Assembly: GCF_028867705.1 (NCBI RefSeq)
Contig: NZ_CP066171.1
Span: 1,736,001 to 1,800,000, forward strand
Reading direction: 5' to 3'
DNA: 64,000 bases
Origin: Thermoleophilum album
Lineage (GTDB): Bacteria; Actinomycetota; Thermoleophilia; Solirubrobacterales; Thermoleophilaceae
Both the position numbers and the translations under genes were made by a program. Below are positions 17,445 to 26,176 of the stretch, piece after piece. A model generated the notes under the pieces. The model made no database searches. It saw only the letters and a list, made by a program, of their open reading frames with translations, and had not been told where the DNA came from. Numbering within the stretch: position 1 is the stretch's first letter; every line of letters starts with the position of its first letter.

Positions 17445-17629
17445 TGGCTTCGGCCGCGAGGGACCGGCCGGGCAGAACCTCTCGCCCGGCTGGGGCACAC
17501 GCTAAGCGCACTTTCGCTCCTCGGGAAGAGCAGCGTGCACACACGCGTTCGGCGCGTGCCCCCTTTCGTGTGCCGAAAAACGGCGGGTCGAAAAAGTCAA
17601 GACAACGAAGGGAAACGCGGGGAGGGCGC

Positions 17630-18055
17630 ATGGACAGAGGTTCCGCGAGCGTCGCGGATCGCGATCAGCCACTACGAGCGCTCCAGCACGCGAACAGGGT
17701 GCGGAGCGCGCGGGCAAGGATGAAGCGCGCCATCGCGGCCGGCGAGCTGTCGGTCGCCGAGGTGATCGTGGAGTGCCCGCCCTACGTAGAGACGATGGCG
17801 ATCGCGGACCTCTTGATGTGCCAGCGGCACTGGGGCGAGACGCGCTGCCGCCGGCTGCTCGCCGAGGTCGGTGTGTCGGAGCGCCGTCCGGTCGGCAGCC
17901 TCACGCAGCGGCAGCGCCTGGTGCTCGCGGCGATGCTGGGGCTGCAAGGCACAGCGGGCAGAGGGCGCCAGCTGCGCTCGCGAGCAGCCGGGGCGCAGGT
18001 CGGCCCGTTCTCGGCAGCTGGCCGGCCAGCGGCGAGCCGCGGCGTCTGCAGCTGA
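17630..18055 (+). CDS. mihF: Integration host factor, actinobacterial type (mIHF)
   Basis: A 141-residue nucleoid-associated DNA-binding protein. The actinobacterial IHF signature is clear: LQHANRVRSARARMKRAI AAG, LSVAEVIVECPPYVETMA, then the helix-two-turn-helix part IADLLMCQRHWGETRCRRLL and VGSLTQRQRLVLAAML. It has no similarity to the enterobacterial IHF alpha/beta fold. ATG 17630 follows a strong GGGGAGG ribosome-binding site by a few bases. The last 35 residues after the conserved core are a Gly/Ala/Arg-rich extension longer than in typical members (about 105 residues). A strong terminator follows at 18111. Confidence 0.92.
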   Translation: MDRGSASVADRDQPLRALQHANRVRSARARMKRAIAAGELSVAEVIVECPPYVETMAIADLLMCQRHWGETRCRRLLAEVGVSERRPVGSLTQRQRLVLAAMLGLQGTAGRGRQLRSRAAGAQVGPFSAAGRPAASRGVCS

Positions 18056-18110
18056 GCGGAGCGAACGTCGCCCGCAGGCGGCGCTGCTCGAGCCACAGCG
18101 ACGAGTGTGC

Positions 18111-18144
18111 GGGCCCGACAGCACGCTGTCGGGCCCGTTCTCGT
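18111..18144 (+). terminator. Strong intrinsic terminator after mihF
   Basis: A perfect 10-bp inverted repeat, GGGCCCGACA (18111-18120) and TGTCGGGCCC (18127-18136), with a 6-base loop, is followed by GTTCTCGTT. It lies 55 bases after the mihF stop, on the same strand, and just before the convergent membrane-protein gene. This is the best terminator in the window. Confidence 0.8.
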
Positions 18145-18638
18145 TATCGAAACCACAGCCCACCCGAGCGCCGTACGAACAGGCGCTGCAGCGGGACGAA
18201 CGAACCTGCCATCGCCAGCGCGAACACCAGGGCGAGCTGCCACAAGCGGGTGGCGATACCGGTAGCGGCGACGACGCTGGAACAGAGCAGCCCGCTGATC
18301 GCGGCGAGCAGCGTGGTATGCGAGCGGTAACCAGCAACATGCTCGCGCACCGCTACTTCGAGACCACCGAGAGCGGCCACGGCGAGCCCGACACCAACGC
18401 GGGTCTGTCCGCCCCCCTCCCAATCGAAGAGACCCCACACGATCATCACCGTGCCGCCGAGCACGAGCAGCTCCGACAGCGGGAACGGCGCCCACGGTGG
18501 CGCCGGGCGCTCGGCCGGCGGCGTCGGCGCCGACCGCTCGCCACCTCGGGCGGGGACGGACGACCGTGCGCTACGCGCACCGCCGGTCGCTCCACCGCTC
18601 GCGACCTCCGCGCGACGTCGTCGCGACCGTCTACCCAC
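18144..18638 (-). CDS. Four-helix integral membrane protein, unknown function
   Basis: A 164-residue protein. The first 45 residues are Arg/Pro-rich and probably disordered; the rest has four hydrophobic segments: LSELLVLGGTVMIVWGLF, VGVGLAVAALGGLEVAV, TTLLAAISGLLCSSVVAAT and LWQLALVFALAMAGSFVPL. The true start may lie inside the basic tail. No motif that I recognise. Downstream end abuts the mihF terminator. Confidence 0.5.
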   Translation of the reverse strand: MGRRSRRRRAEVASGGATGGARSARSSVPARGGERSAPTPPAERPAPPWAPFPLSELLVLGGTVMIVWGLFDWEGGGQTRVGVGLAVAALGGLEVAVREHVAGYRSHTTLLAAISGLLCSSVVAATGIATRLWQLALVFALAMAGSFVPLQRLFVRRSGGLWFR

Positions 18639-18656
18639 CGCCGCCGACTCGCACCG

Positions 18657-19157
18657 CTAGTGCGCCCGACCGGATAACGGGCACCCCGAAGAAACCTTGA
18701 CGCGCCACCAGCCGAAAACGAGACCGAGCAGCCCGAGCCGCGGCTCGGAGCGGTACGTGGTGCAGCCGCGCTCGCCGCAGTCGCGGTTCGTAACTACCGC
18801 GCCAGCGTGGGCACGCGGGTCGCGCAACATCTCGTCGCGCAGTTTCCGCATCTCTCGTTCGCGGCGGTGTGCGCAAGCGAGCGCGCGCTCGAGCCGCTCT
18901 ACGCGCGCGACCAGTTCGTCGCGACAGCGCTCGAGCGTCGCGAGATCGGGAAGCCGCGGCATCGGCGCCGACGGCGAAGACTCGGGCGAGCCCGCAGCGA
19001 CCACATCGAAGCGGGGGAAGGCGGTCGCGACGAGCGACTGGTAGCGCGCCTCGAGCCGCGCGATCTGGCGTTCGAGATCGCGGCGCGCAGCTTTTTCCGC
19101 CCGCCCGGTGCGCGAGCCAACGCATCCAGCTGCGGTTGCCGGCGTGCCCGCGAACAT
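18657..19157 (-). CDS. Coiled-coil protein with a cysteine-rich C-terminal segment
   Basis: Starting from the ATG at 19157, this 166-residue protein has a long Arg/Glu-rich coiled coil (KAARRDLERQIARLEARYQS, later LERCRDELVARVERLERALA). It ends in a Cys-containing tail with RDCGERGCTTYRSEP and GLLGLVFGWWRVKVSSGCP, whose hydrophobic part could contact the membrane. No function recognised. The upstream frame to 19331 is rejected because it is low-complexity and enters the next gene's 3' end. Confidence 0.5.
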   Translation of the reverse strand: MFAGTPATAAGCVGSRTGRAEKAARRDLERQIARLEARYQSLVATAFPRFDVVAAGSPESSPSAPMPRLPDLATLERCRDELVARVERLERALACAHRREREMRKLRDEMLRDPRAHAGAVVTNRDCGERGCTTYRSEPRLGLLGLVFGWWRVKVSSGCPLSGRAH

Positions 19158-19203
19158 CGCCCTCGGGACGAATCTACCAGCCGCCGCGGTGCAGGCACAC
19201 CGG

Positions 19204-19857
19204 TTAAACCTGCCCCGGTCCCGTGATCGTTTCCGCGGCGATCCAAAGCGCCTCGTCGACGGCGAGCAGCGGTACCCCGGGAACCCGGATCGCGGCAAGC
19301 TCGACGGTAGTGCTGCGCTCGGACACCTCAACGCGCTCGTCGACCGCCCCGAAAAGAACCGCGAGCAGCCTCTCGCCGCTCGCGATCAACGGCGTTCCGG
19401 CGGCAAGCTTGAGCGACGCGTCCGCAGTCATGAGCCGCTCGCCGCCGCGCGCGCTGCGCACGAACAGCTCGTCGTCGACCGCGGCGCCGTCGAACGCAAC
19501 GACCGCGACGCCGGTTTCGGCGGTGGCGATCGTGACCGCGTCGGCCACGAGGCCGCGCGGCGCGAAGCCCCCGGCGACGAGCCGGTCGAGCACGAGCCGC
19601 TCGATCGGCGTGCTGTGGACGTCGGGGTCGAGCCCGATCTTGCGGAAAAACACTCGGTACGCGAACGGGATCTCTTGCCGTCGCAGCTCGATTGCGCGCG
19701 CCCCGTCGATGCGCTCGGCGAGGTAGTCGAGACGCGCGCGCACGTCAGCCGGCGTGCGATGGTCGGCTACCGGCACCGTTACGTGGCGGACTTGCAGACC
19801 GGGGAGCGCCTCGGCCACGTCGTCGGCGACGACCGCCCAGCGCGCCCTACCGATCAT
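19204..19857 (-). CDS. B3/B4-domain protein (PheRS beta-subunit tRNA-editing-like domain)
   Basis: A 217-residue protein resembling stand-alone B3/B4 domains, the fold found in the beta subunit of phenylalanyl-tRNA synthetase, where it edits mischarged tRNA. The family-like stretch is IPFAYRVFFRKIGLDPDVHS followed by TPIERLVLDRLVAGGFAPR, and a later MTADASLKLAAGTPLIASGE. Stand-alone members have no well-established role. The ATG at 19857 overlaps the stop of the upstream redoxin gene by 4 bases, so it sits at the very end of the RND/redoxin transcript. Confidence 0.7.
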   Translation of the reverse strand: MIGRARWAVVADDVAEALPGLQVRHVTVPVADHRTPADVRARLDYLAERIDGARAIELRRQEIPFAYRVFFRKIGLDPDVHSTPIERLVLDRLVAGGFAPRGLVADAVTIATAETGVAVVAFDGAAVDDELFVRSARGGERLMTADASLKLAAGTPLIASGERLLAVLFGAVDERVEVSERSTTVELAAIRVPGVPLLAVDEALWIAAETITGPGQV

Positions 19858-20600
19858 CGCCGTCCGACTAGAGACTCTGCCGCACGGACGAGCGTGTCCT
19901 CGGAGGCCGCACCGAAAAGCGACCGCCGCACCCGCCCGCCGCGCTCGATCAGCACTGTCGTCGGACACACGCCGACGCGGTAGGCGTTGGTGACCGCACC
20001 GTCGCTGTCGAGCGCGACGGGAAGCCGCCACCTACGTGCGGCAGCGACGGCGCGCGCCTCGGCACGGCGTTTGCGCGTGAAATAGACCGCTGCGAAGCGC
20101 ACCCCGCGCACGTGCGCCGCAGCTCGCTGGACGCGGTCGACGAACGACAGACAGTCGGCGCCGCGGTCGAACACGAACGCCAGCACAACGGCGCGATCCC
20201 GCCACAGCTCGCAGGAGTTGACGATCCCCCTCCCCCTCACCGCACACGCCGGCACGCGCCCGGCGCCTGTGGCGCAAGGCCGGCGTGCACAGATGTTGGC
20301 ATCGCCGCTCAGCGGCCCCCGCACCTCGGGGGCGGCGAACGGGGGCGCCGGCCCCGCCGGCTCGGGACCCAGCACGCCGCGACCACGATTCGGCAGCGTC
20401 GCCGTGAAGAAGATCACGCCGAGGGCGACCAAAAAAAGGATCGCGACGAGCCACGACCAGCGCGAGCGCGGGTACTCGAACTGCGGGCGCCGCGGGGCGT
20501 CGCTCTCGGGATGGGTGCGGTCGCGTTCGGCGAGCAGCTCGCCGGCACGCCGGCGCCGCCTGTCGCGATCATCTGCGTTGACTGCTTGCGTCGCGATCAC
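19854..20600 (-). CDS. Membrane-anchored single-cysteine redoxin-like protein
   Basis: A 248-residue protein with a charged 50-residue cytoplasmic start, one transmembrane helix (WSWLVAILFLVALGVIFFTA) and an extracytoplasmic thioredoxin-like domain. The fold is visible from VVLAFVFDRGADCLSFVDRV through VRFAAVYFTRKRR to the cis-Pro region VGVCPTTVLIERGG. The usual CxxC is reduced to one Cys (ADCLSF), so it cannot be a classical disulfide oxidoreductase; a peroxiredoxin-like or Cys-handling role is possible. Extra cysteines (ICARRPC, VPAC, NSCELW) precede the domain. GTG 20600 overlaps the RND gene stop by 4 bases. Confidence 0.75.
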   Translation of the reverse strand: MIATQAVNADDRDRRRRRAGELLAERDRTHPESDAPRRPQFEYPRSRWSWLVAILFLVALGVIFFTATLPNRGRGVLGPEPAGPAPPFAAPEVRGPLSGDANICARRPCATGAGRVPACAVRGRGIVNSCELWRDRAVVLAFVFDRGADCLSFVDRVQRAAAHVRGVRFAAVYFTRKRRAEARAVAAARRWRLPVALDSDGAVTNAYRVGVCPTTVLIERGGRVRRSLFGAASEDTLVRAAESLVGRR

Positions 20601-23266
20601 GCAGATCCTCGTACCTGACCGGCAGGTTGCGCGGCAGGGGCACCTGCAGTGACCGTGCGCTGCCGCTCCGCGCGCGCCTCGGCCGCCACGATCGCGGCAG
20701 GCAACACCAGCACCACGCCGACGAAAGCGAGCGCGAGGTCGAGCGCGGTGAGAATCCCGAACGAGCGCAGCATCGCGATGTCCGAGGTAGCGAGCACAAG
20801 AAAGCCGGCGAGCGTCGTCGCCGCCGACACCCATACGGCGCGCCCGGTCGATGCGTAGGCGACGGTGAGCGCTCGCTCGACGGTCGAGCCACCGGCGCGC
20901 TCCTCGCGGTAGCGCCGCCAGAGGAGCACTGCGAACTCCGTCGTTATCGCGACGGTCAGAACGGCGAGCATCGCCGACAGGGGGTTGAGCTCAACGCCGA
21001 GCGGAGCCGGCAGTACGTGGAACACAAACGCGACAGCGCCCGACCATCCCGCAGCGAGCGCGACGGGCAAGAGCGGCAAAAGGTGATCGAAGCGCGTGCC
21101 CACGCTTCTCCGCGTGGTGACAGCAAGTACGAGCGCTGCTGCTGCGAGCGCCGCGAGCAGCGACCAGAGCCGGCCCACCGGCGATGCGAGACGCCCGGCG
21201 GCGTCGGCCGACAGAGCGAGCGTGCCGGTCACCTCCGCACGGATCCCGGCGGGCGGATCGAGCTTGCTTCGCACCATCTCGACGAGGTCGTGCTGTTCGG
21301 CTAGAGGTACGGCGGCGACGCCGAACGACATCACCGCGAGACCGCGCCTGCGGTCGACCACGCCTTGGAGCAGGTACGCGGGTACTTGCGCGAGCAGCGC
21401 CCTTACCTGCTCCCTCGTGCGCGCGCCGGTAGCTCCGACGAGCTCCGAGTAGGAAGGGCCGGGGCAAAGCGGCGAATTACCGCGCTCGGTGCCGCACCGC
21501 CTGCCTTCGCGCCATCCGCCGGAGCGCAGCACGTCGCTGCGCACCCGCGCCATCCAGCGCAGAAGCCGCGGGTCGGTTACGTCGGGGGCGTGGACGAGAA
21601 CGTCGAGCTGCCCCGCCAAGCCGCTCGCCCGCTGAACCGCGAGCGCCGCCTCGACGCTCGCGAGGTTGCGTGGCAAAAGGCGCGCGAGGTCCGTAGAGAC
21701 GGGTACGAAAAGACCGAGCACGAGTCCCACGCCGGCGACAGCAGTGGCGAGGCGCAAGACCCGCTGCGGCCTTGCGAGCGCCGTGTCGAAGAGCCGCCAG
21801 GGCACATCGCGCGCGCGCGCAACAAGCCCCGACCGTCGCGTTCGCGCGCTCGAGCGGCGGGTCGGGGGCGTGTCGCCGCCGGCACGGTCGCGCTCGGGCT
21901 CGCTACGCGGGACAAGCGCTCGGGGAAGGGCCGCGCAAGCGACGGCGAGCGCCGCCACCGTGCCGACGATCAAGAGTGCGCCGAAGGTGCGCACCACCGG
22001 CAGCGGCGACAGCAGCAGCACGAAAAAGCCGGCGACGGTCGCCGCCGCTGCGGTGACGAGTGCCGGCGCAATGCGCTGTGTCACAAGCGCGGCAGCCTCG
22101 TCGAGACGCTCTACCTGCGCTTCCTCGACCAGCCGGGCACGGACTTGCACCGCGTAGTCGACCGCCAGGCCGACGAGCACGGGCAGAACCGCCAACGCCG
22201 CTAGCGTCAGCTCGCCACCGACGAGCGCGAGCAGGGCGAAAGTGACGGCCGTCGCGGCGAGCGCGGTGGCGAGGGGCACGAGCCGGCGGCGACCCCGCTG
22301 CAGCAAGACGAGCACGAACGCCATCACCACCACCGCGACCGCCAGCAGGCGAGCGAGCGCAGCAGTGAGCGAACCGGCGAGATCGTCGACGATCGCCGGT
22401 ACGCCGGTGACGGCGTAGCGCGCCCCGTAGCGCGGCTGGAAGAGACGTTCGCGCACGGCCCGGCGCACGAGGGCGACGGCGCGGCTGCGGTCGCGTGTGC
22501 TCAGGTCGGGGCGCAACCGCATCTGGATCAGCGCTAGATCGCGCGCCGGGAACAGGTAAGAGAAGCGCGCCTTCGGTGTGCCCGCGGGTCGTGTCGGGTC
22601 GAAGACAACCGCCGCGACGAAATCGGGGTCGGCCAGCGACGGGGAGCCCGCCAGCCCGTAGCGCAGCGAGAGCTGCAGCACCTGGTTGGTGAAACGTGCG
22701 AGCTCGGCTCGCTCGGCGTCCTGCGCCGCTTGCTCCTGGGCGGCCGGGCCGAGGCCGTCTTGCGCCGCGCGTTCGCGCGCGGCCGCAGCGGCGCGTCGCG
22801 CAGCGCGCAGCGCCTCTTCGCTGCGCCGGCCGAGCTCGTCGGAGATACGGATCGCCGCGGTGTTGAGGAATGTGGCGGGGCCGTAGACGATCCGGGCTGG
22901 TCGTAGGCGTGCGATCTCGCTACACACCCGCGGCAGCTCGCGCAACGCGCGCTCGGGCACGCGCCCGCCGAGACACCCCTCGAGCCGCAGCACGCGCGCA
23001 AGGTCCGATGTCAGCAGCGTGCGCTGCAAGCTCCCGCGAACGGATACGACGATCGCGTCGTCGCCGAAGGTGCGCGCGGCCAGCCGTGTCTCCTGCCACA
23101 TCGGCGAGCCGCGAGCGACGAGCTCCGAGATGTCGGCGCTCGGCTCGAGCCGCCACGCGGCGACCGCCGCCGCAGCGACGGCCACCACCGCAACAGCGAA
23201 CGGGGCGGCACGCCAGCGCGCGAGCGCCGTCAGCAACGAGATCACCAGCGTGCGCGCTCGAGCCAT
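20597..23266 (-). CDS. RND/MMPL-family exporter
   Basis: An 889-residue integral membrane protein with the two-fold RND architecture: a first transmembrane helix, a large extracytoplasmic domain, a bundle of five helices (starting LARLLAVAVVVMAFVLVLL), a central cytoplasmic Arg-rich loop, and the second repeat with VELNPLSAMLAVLTVAITTE and ATTLAGFLVLATSDIAMLRS. The sequence is of the MMPL/HpnN type, which moves lipids or other hydrophobic compounds using the proton gradient. It starts 68 bases below the last Mce gene on the same strand and is coupled to the redoxin gene, so it probably works with the Mce importer in envelope lipid trafficking. Confidence 0.88.
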   Translation of the reverse strand: MARARTLVISLLTALARWRAAPFAVAVVAVAAAAVAAWRLEPSADISELVARGSPMWQETRLAARTFGDDAIVVSVRGSLQRTLLTSDLARVLRLEGCLGGRVPERALRELPRVCSEIARLRPARIVYGPATFLNTAAIRISDELGRRSEEALRAARRAAAAARERAAQDGLGPAAQEQAAQDAERAELARFTNQVLQLSLRYGLAGSPSLADPDFVAAVVFDPTRPAGTPKARFSYLFPARDLALIQMRLRPDLSTRDRSRAVALVRRAVRERLFQPRYGARYAVTGVPAIVDDLAGSLTAALARLLAVAVVVMAFVLVLLQRGRRRLVPLATALAATAVTFALLALVGGELTLAALAVLPVLVGLAVDYAVQVRARLVEEAQVERLDEAAALVTQRIAPALVTAAAATVAGFFVLLLSPLPVVRTFGALLIVGTVAALAVACAALPRALVPRSEPERDRAGGDTPPTRRSSARTRRSGLVARARDVPWRLFDTALARPQRVLRLATAVAGVGLVLGLFVPVSTDLARLLPRNLASVEAALAVQRASGLAGQLDVLVHAPDVTDPRLLRWMARVRSDVLRSGGWREGRRCGTERGNSPLCPGPSYSELVGATGARTREQVRALLAQVPAYLLQGVVDRRRGLAVMSFGVAAVPLAEQHDLVEMVRSKLDPPAGIRAEVTGTLALSADAAGRLASPVGRLWSLLAALAAAALVLAVTTRRSVGTRFDHLLPLLPVALAAGWSGAVAFVFHVLPAPLGVELNPLSAMLAVLTVAITTEFAVLLWRRYREERAGGSTVERALTVAYASTGRAVWVSAATTLAGFLVLATSDIAMLRSFGILTALDLALAFVGVVLVLPAAIVAAEARAERQRTVTAGAPAAQPAGQVRGSA

Positions 23267-23334
23267 CCCCGACGCAAGCCTAGGTCACACGCACCGGCGC
23301 TCGCGCCGCTCGCCACCAGCTGCGAGCGTCGCCG

Positions 23335-24831
23335 CTACGGGAGACGTTCGAGCCGCGGGTAGCGACCGCTCTGCCCGACGAGTTGCCCGAGCGGCGTTTG
23401 CTCGCGACAAGGTGGTGCGGGCACGGTGTCGCCCGGGTCGGCCTGCCCGGCGTAGGCAATCTCACGCAAGCGGTCGAGAAGCGGTTGCGGGACGGTGGGC
23501 GAGAGCGTCGGCATCGGGTTGGAGGGTCGGCAGAGATAGGAACCGAACACCCTGAAGCTGCCGTTCGCCAGTTCGAGCAGCGAGCCGGGCAGCGGATAGG
23601 GGTTGCTGCGGCTGGTGGGCAGCCGGAACGGAAAGGCCCCGAGGTTCTCGGGGTTGAGCGGGTTGGTGACACGCAGGTAGTGCGCGGGCCGACCGAGGAT
23701 CTGGGAGAGCTCTTTGGCCTGTGTGGCAGCGACGTCGTTGGCGAAGAAGGCTGCGATCTCGCGTCGGTAGAGCGCGAGGTAGTCGATGATCGGGATGAAG
23801 CTGCGCATGAACGGGTCGATCCCGGCCAGCAACGGGCGCGTGTTGTCGAGCACACGCTGCACGGCCGGCAAGCCGCTGCGCGACACGCGGATCAGCGGAT
23901 CGAGCGACACTAGCAGCCGCTTCAGGTCGGGTGAGAGTGCTGCCAACTGTTCGAAGGTGGGCGACATCGCACGCGCCGCTGGCCGCAGCTGGTTCACCAG
24001 CGGATCGGTGTCGCGGGCGAAGCGGCTGAGACGCTCGACGGTGACGCGCGACTCGTCGAGGAACGTCGGGAAGGCACGGATCGCCTCCTCGAGCTGGCGG
24101 TCGCGCCGCGCGGTGGTCTCGAAGACCTTGTTCGAGTTCGCGATCAGGCCGCGCAGCTGCCCCGAGCGCTCGCTGAGCGCATCGAAGACCTCGCCCGTGT
24201 CGCGCACGAGCTGTCGCGTCGCAGCCTCCTCGCGGCGCAGGATCGCCAGCACCTCGTCGGTCTTGTCGGCGAACGGCGCGAGGCTGGCAAGCGCAGCGTT
24301 AATGTCGGGACCGCGGTTCTCGACCGCGCGGCCCTGCTGGTCGAGCCAGGTTTGGAAGGCGCGCCTCGTCTCGGGATCGAGCGTGCGCAGAATCTCGTCG
24401 AGCTCGACGGTCTGCCCCACATTGCCGCGCGGCAGACGGCCGCCGTCAGGAACGAACCCCGCCGAGCGGTGCCCCGGTGTCAGCTCGACGTAGGTCTCGC
24501 CCAGAAGCGTCTTCTGGCGGAGGATGGCCCGCGCGTCGCGCGGGATCGGTGCGAAGCGCGGCTCGATCTCGAGGGTCGTGTCGGTCAGGCCCGTGCGGGG
24601 ATCGGGCTCCTTACTTTTCACTCGCCCGACGCGCACGCCCGAGATACGCACCTCGGCTTCCTCGGCGAGCTGGGTGGCTTCGGGGAAGGCGACGTGCACC
24701 CGGTAGCCCTTAGGCCGCAGCGGCAGCCCACCACCGAACGACACCCACAGGAAGAGCAGCATCGCGAATACCGACAGGGCGAAGCCGACCATCACGAGGA
24801 TCCGCCCGATGCTCGGTGCTTGCTTGATCAC
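23335..24831 (-). CDS. Mce/MlaD-family protein (sixth of six; MceF position)
   Basis: A 498-residue protein with one N-terminal transmembrane helix (ILVMVGFALSVFAMLLFLWV), the MlaD/Mce beta-barrel domain (YRVHVAFPEATQLAEEAEVR, then ISGVRVGRVKS and LLGETYVELTPG), and a long alpha-helical region that in homologues forms the lipid tunnel. C-terminal part is Pro-rich with a Cys in SYLCRPSNP. It is last in the Mce series, 13 bases below the preceding gene (the only junction without an overlap), and may mark a slightly different expression level. Confidence 0.9.
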   Translation of the reverse strand: MIKQAPSIGRILVMVGFALSVFAMLLFLWVSFGGGLPLRPKGYRVHVAFPEATQLAEEAEVRISGVRVGRVKSKEPDPRTGLTDTTLEIEPRFAPIPRDARAILRQKTLLGETYVELTPGHRSAGFVPDGGRLPRGNVGQTVELDEILRTLDPETRRAFQTWLDQQGRAVENRGPDINAALASLAPFADKTDEVLAILRREEAATRQLVRDTGEVFDALSERSGQLRGLIANSNKVFETTARRDRQLEEAIRAFPTFLDESRVTVERLSRFARDTDPLVNQLRPAARAMSPTFEQLAALSPDLKRLLVSLDPLIRVSRSGLPAVQRVLDNTRPLLAGIDPFMRSFIPIIDYLALYRREIAAFFANDVAATQAKELSQILGRPAHYLRVTNPLNPENLGAFPFRLPTSRSNPYPLPGSLLELANGSFRVFGSYLCRPSNPMPTLSPTVPQPLLDRLREIAYAGQADPGDTVPAPPCREQTPLGQLVGQSGRYPRLERLP

Positions 24832-24844
24832 CCGCCGCTCCTCC

Positions 24845-26176
24845 TCACTGCGCTGCGCAAGCTTCCTGGGTCGTGGGCGCGTCGAGCAGTTCGGACAACG
24901 TTCCGAGCAGCACGTTGACGCGGATGATTGAGTCGAGCACGGTCCGCGCCTGACAGTTGAGCAGGATCATGCCGCGACGCAACGGCCCGTGCGCGTCCTG
25001 CAGGCCGAACAGGGTCGCCCCGTTGTGGTTCAGCCACGCGGTCCAGAACAGGTAGCCCTCTTCGCTGCCGGGCGGGTTGTAGGCGACGCCGTTGAGGAGC
25101 TTGTTGAGGAAGGTGAAGGCACTCGCGAGTCGCGGTGCGGACGGACCGAGCGTTGCGGCCGCGCTGCGCAGCGCGCGCACGGTGGGACGCACGTCGCGGG
25201 CAAAGGGCCGCAGCTGCGTGCGCACCACCGGCGTCGTCTCGCGGAACAGGTCGCGCTGGGCGCGCAAGGCGGGGGCGAGCGCGCGCGCACCCGGCCGCAG
25301 TTTGTCGAGTGCCGGGCCGAGGTTGTCGGCGAGCGTTCTCGCCTTAGCGAGCGTACGGTCGGTTTGCGCAAGAGCGGCAGGGAACAGCCGCAGCGCGGCG
25401 CGCAGGTTCTGCTCTTCCGAAGCGAACGCAGCGAAGTTGGCGTTCGAGCTTTCCACGAACTCGGCGAGCTGGCGATCGCGCTCGGCGAGCGCGCTCGAGA
25501 TCAGCTGGAAGTTGTGGATGACACGCGCGAGGTTGCGCCGGCGTTCCGCCAACAGCTCGACGATGCGGCGCGTGTCGCGGCTCGTGGGGGCGAAACGTTT
25601 GAACGCCGAGCGCAGTTGAGCAGCGGAGTTCTCGACGCCGCGGCGCGCGAACGCTTCGCCGCCGGCGTTGACGAGGATGCGCAGATAGTCGCGGGCGTCA
25701 GCGTCGAGCTGGTCGAGGATCTCGTCGAGGTTGACGTCGGGCAGAGTGTTGCGGATCGGCACGCGCCCGCCCTCGGGCAACCGCCCCGCCGACGGCGTGC
25801 CCGGATCGAGCGACAGATACATGTCCTTGAGTCCCGTCTTCGGTCGCAACAGAATCGTCGCGTTGCGCCAGATCGGCGCGTACTTGCGACGGATCTTCAT
25901 CTCTACGATCGCGCGCCCACGCTCGACGCGAACCCCACCGATCTCGCCGACCGGTACGCCGGCGATGTTCACCGTCTGCCCTTGCCCGGGCACGACTGCC
26001 TGGCCGGTCGGTAGCTCGGCCTCGACCGTGTAGAAGTCGGTCCCGATCAGCGGCACCCAGCCCGGCAGGTAGAGGCGCTGGTTGGAGAGGATGTAGCCGC
26101 CGACGGCGAGCGCGAGGATCACGCACCCGACGAGCGCGAGGAAGTCGCGCAGGTTCTTGCGGATCGCCTGCCTCAC
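24845..26176 (-). CDS. Mce/MlaD-family protein (fifth of six; MceE position)
   Basis: A 443-residue protein. The N-terminal helix FLALVGCVILALAVGGYIL anchors it; the LVGC resembles a lipobox but lies too early in the hydrophobic run and continues as a transmembrane helix, so I do not call it a lipoprotein even though mycobacterial MceE proteins are. The Mce domain has QTVNIAGVPVGEIGGVRVE and LKDMYLSLDPGTPSAG, followed by a long helical region. GTG 26176 overlaps the upstream gene stop (GTGA). Confidence 0.9.
   Translation of the reverse strand: MRQAIRKNLRDFLALVGCVILALAVGGYILSNQRLYLPGWVPLIGTDFYTVEAELPTGQAVVPGQGQTVNIAGVPVGEIGGVRVERGRAIVEMKIRRKYAPIWRNATILLRPKTGLKDMYLSLDPGTPSAGRLPEGGRVPIRNTLPDVNLDEILDQLDADARDYLRILVNAGGEAFARRGVENSAAQLRSAFKRFAPTSRDTRRIVELLAERRRNLARVIHNFQLISSALAERDRQLAEFVESSNANFAAFASEEQNLRAALRLFPAALAQTDRTLAKARTLADNLGPALDKLRPGARALAPALRAQRDLFRETTPVVRTQLRPFARDVRPTVRALRSAAATLGPSAPRLASAFTFLNKLLNGVAYNPPGSEEGYLFWTAWLNHNGATLFGLQDAHGPLRRGMILLNCQARTVLDSIIRVNVLLGTLSELLDAPTTQEACAAQ

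Noticed and set aside
24845-26176. Lipoprotein call for the fifth Mce protein, based on LVGC near the N-terminus
   Set aside because: The Cys comes after too short a hydrophobic run and the helix continues well past it, so it is better read as a transmembrane anchor.
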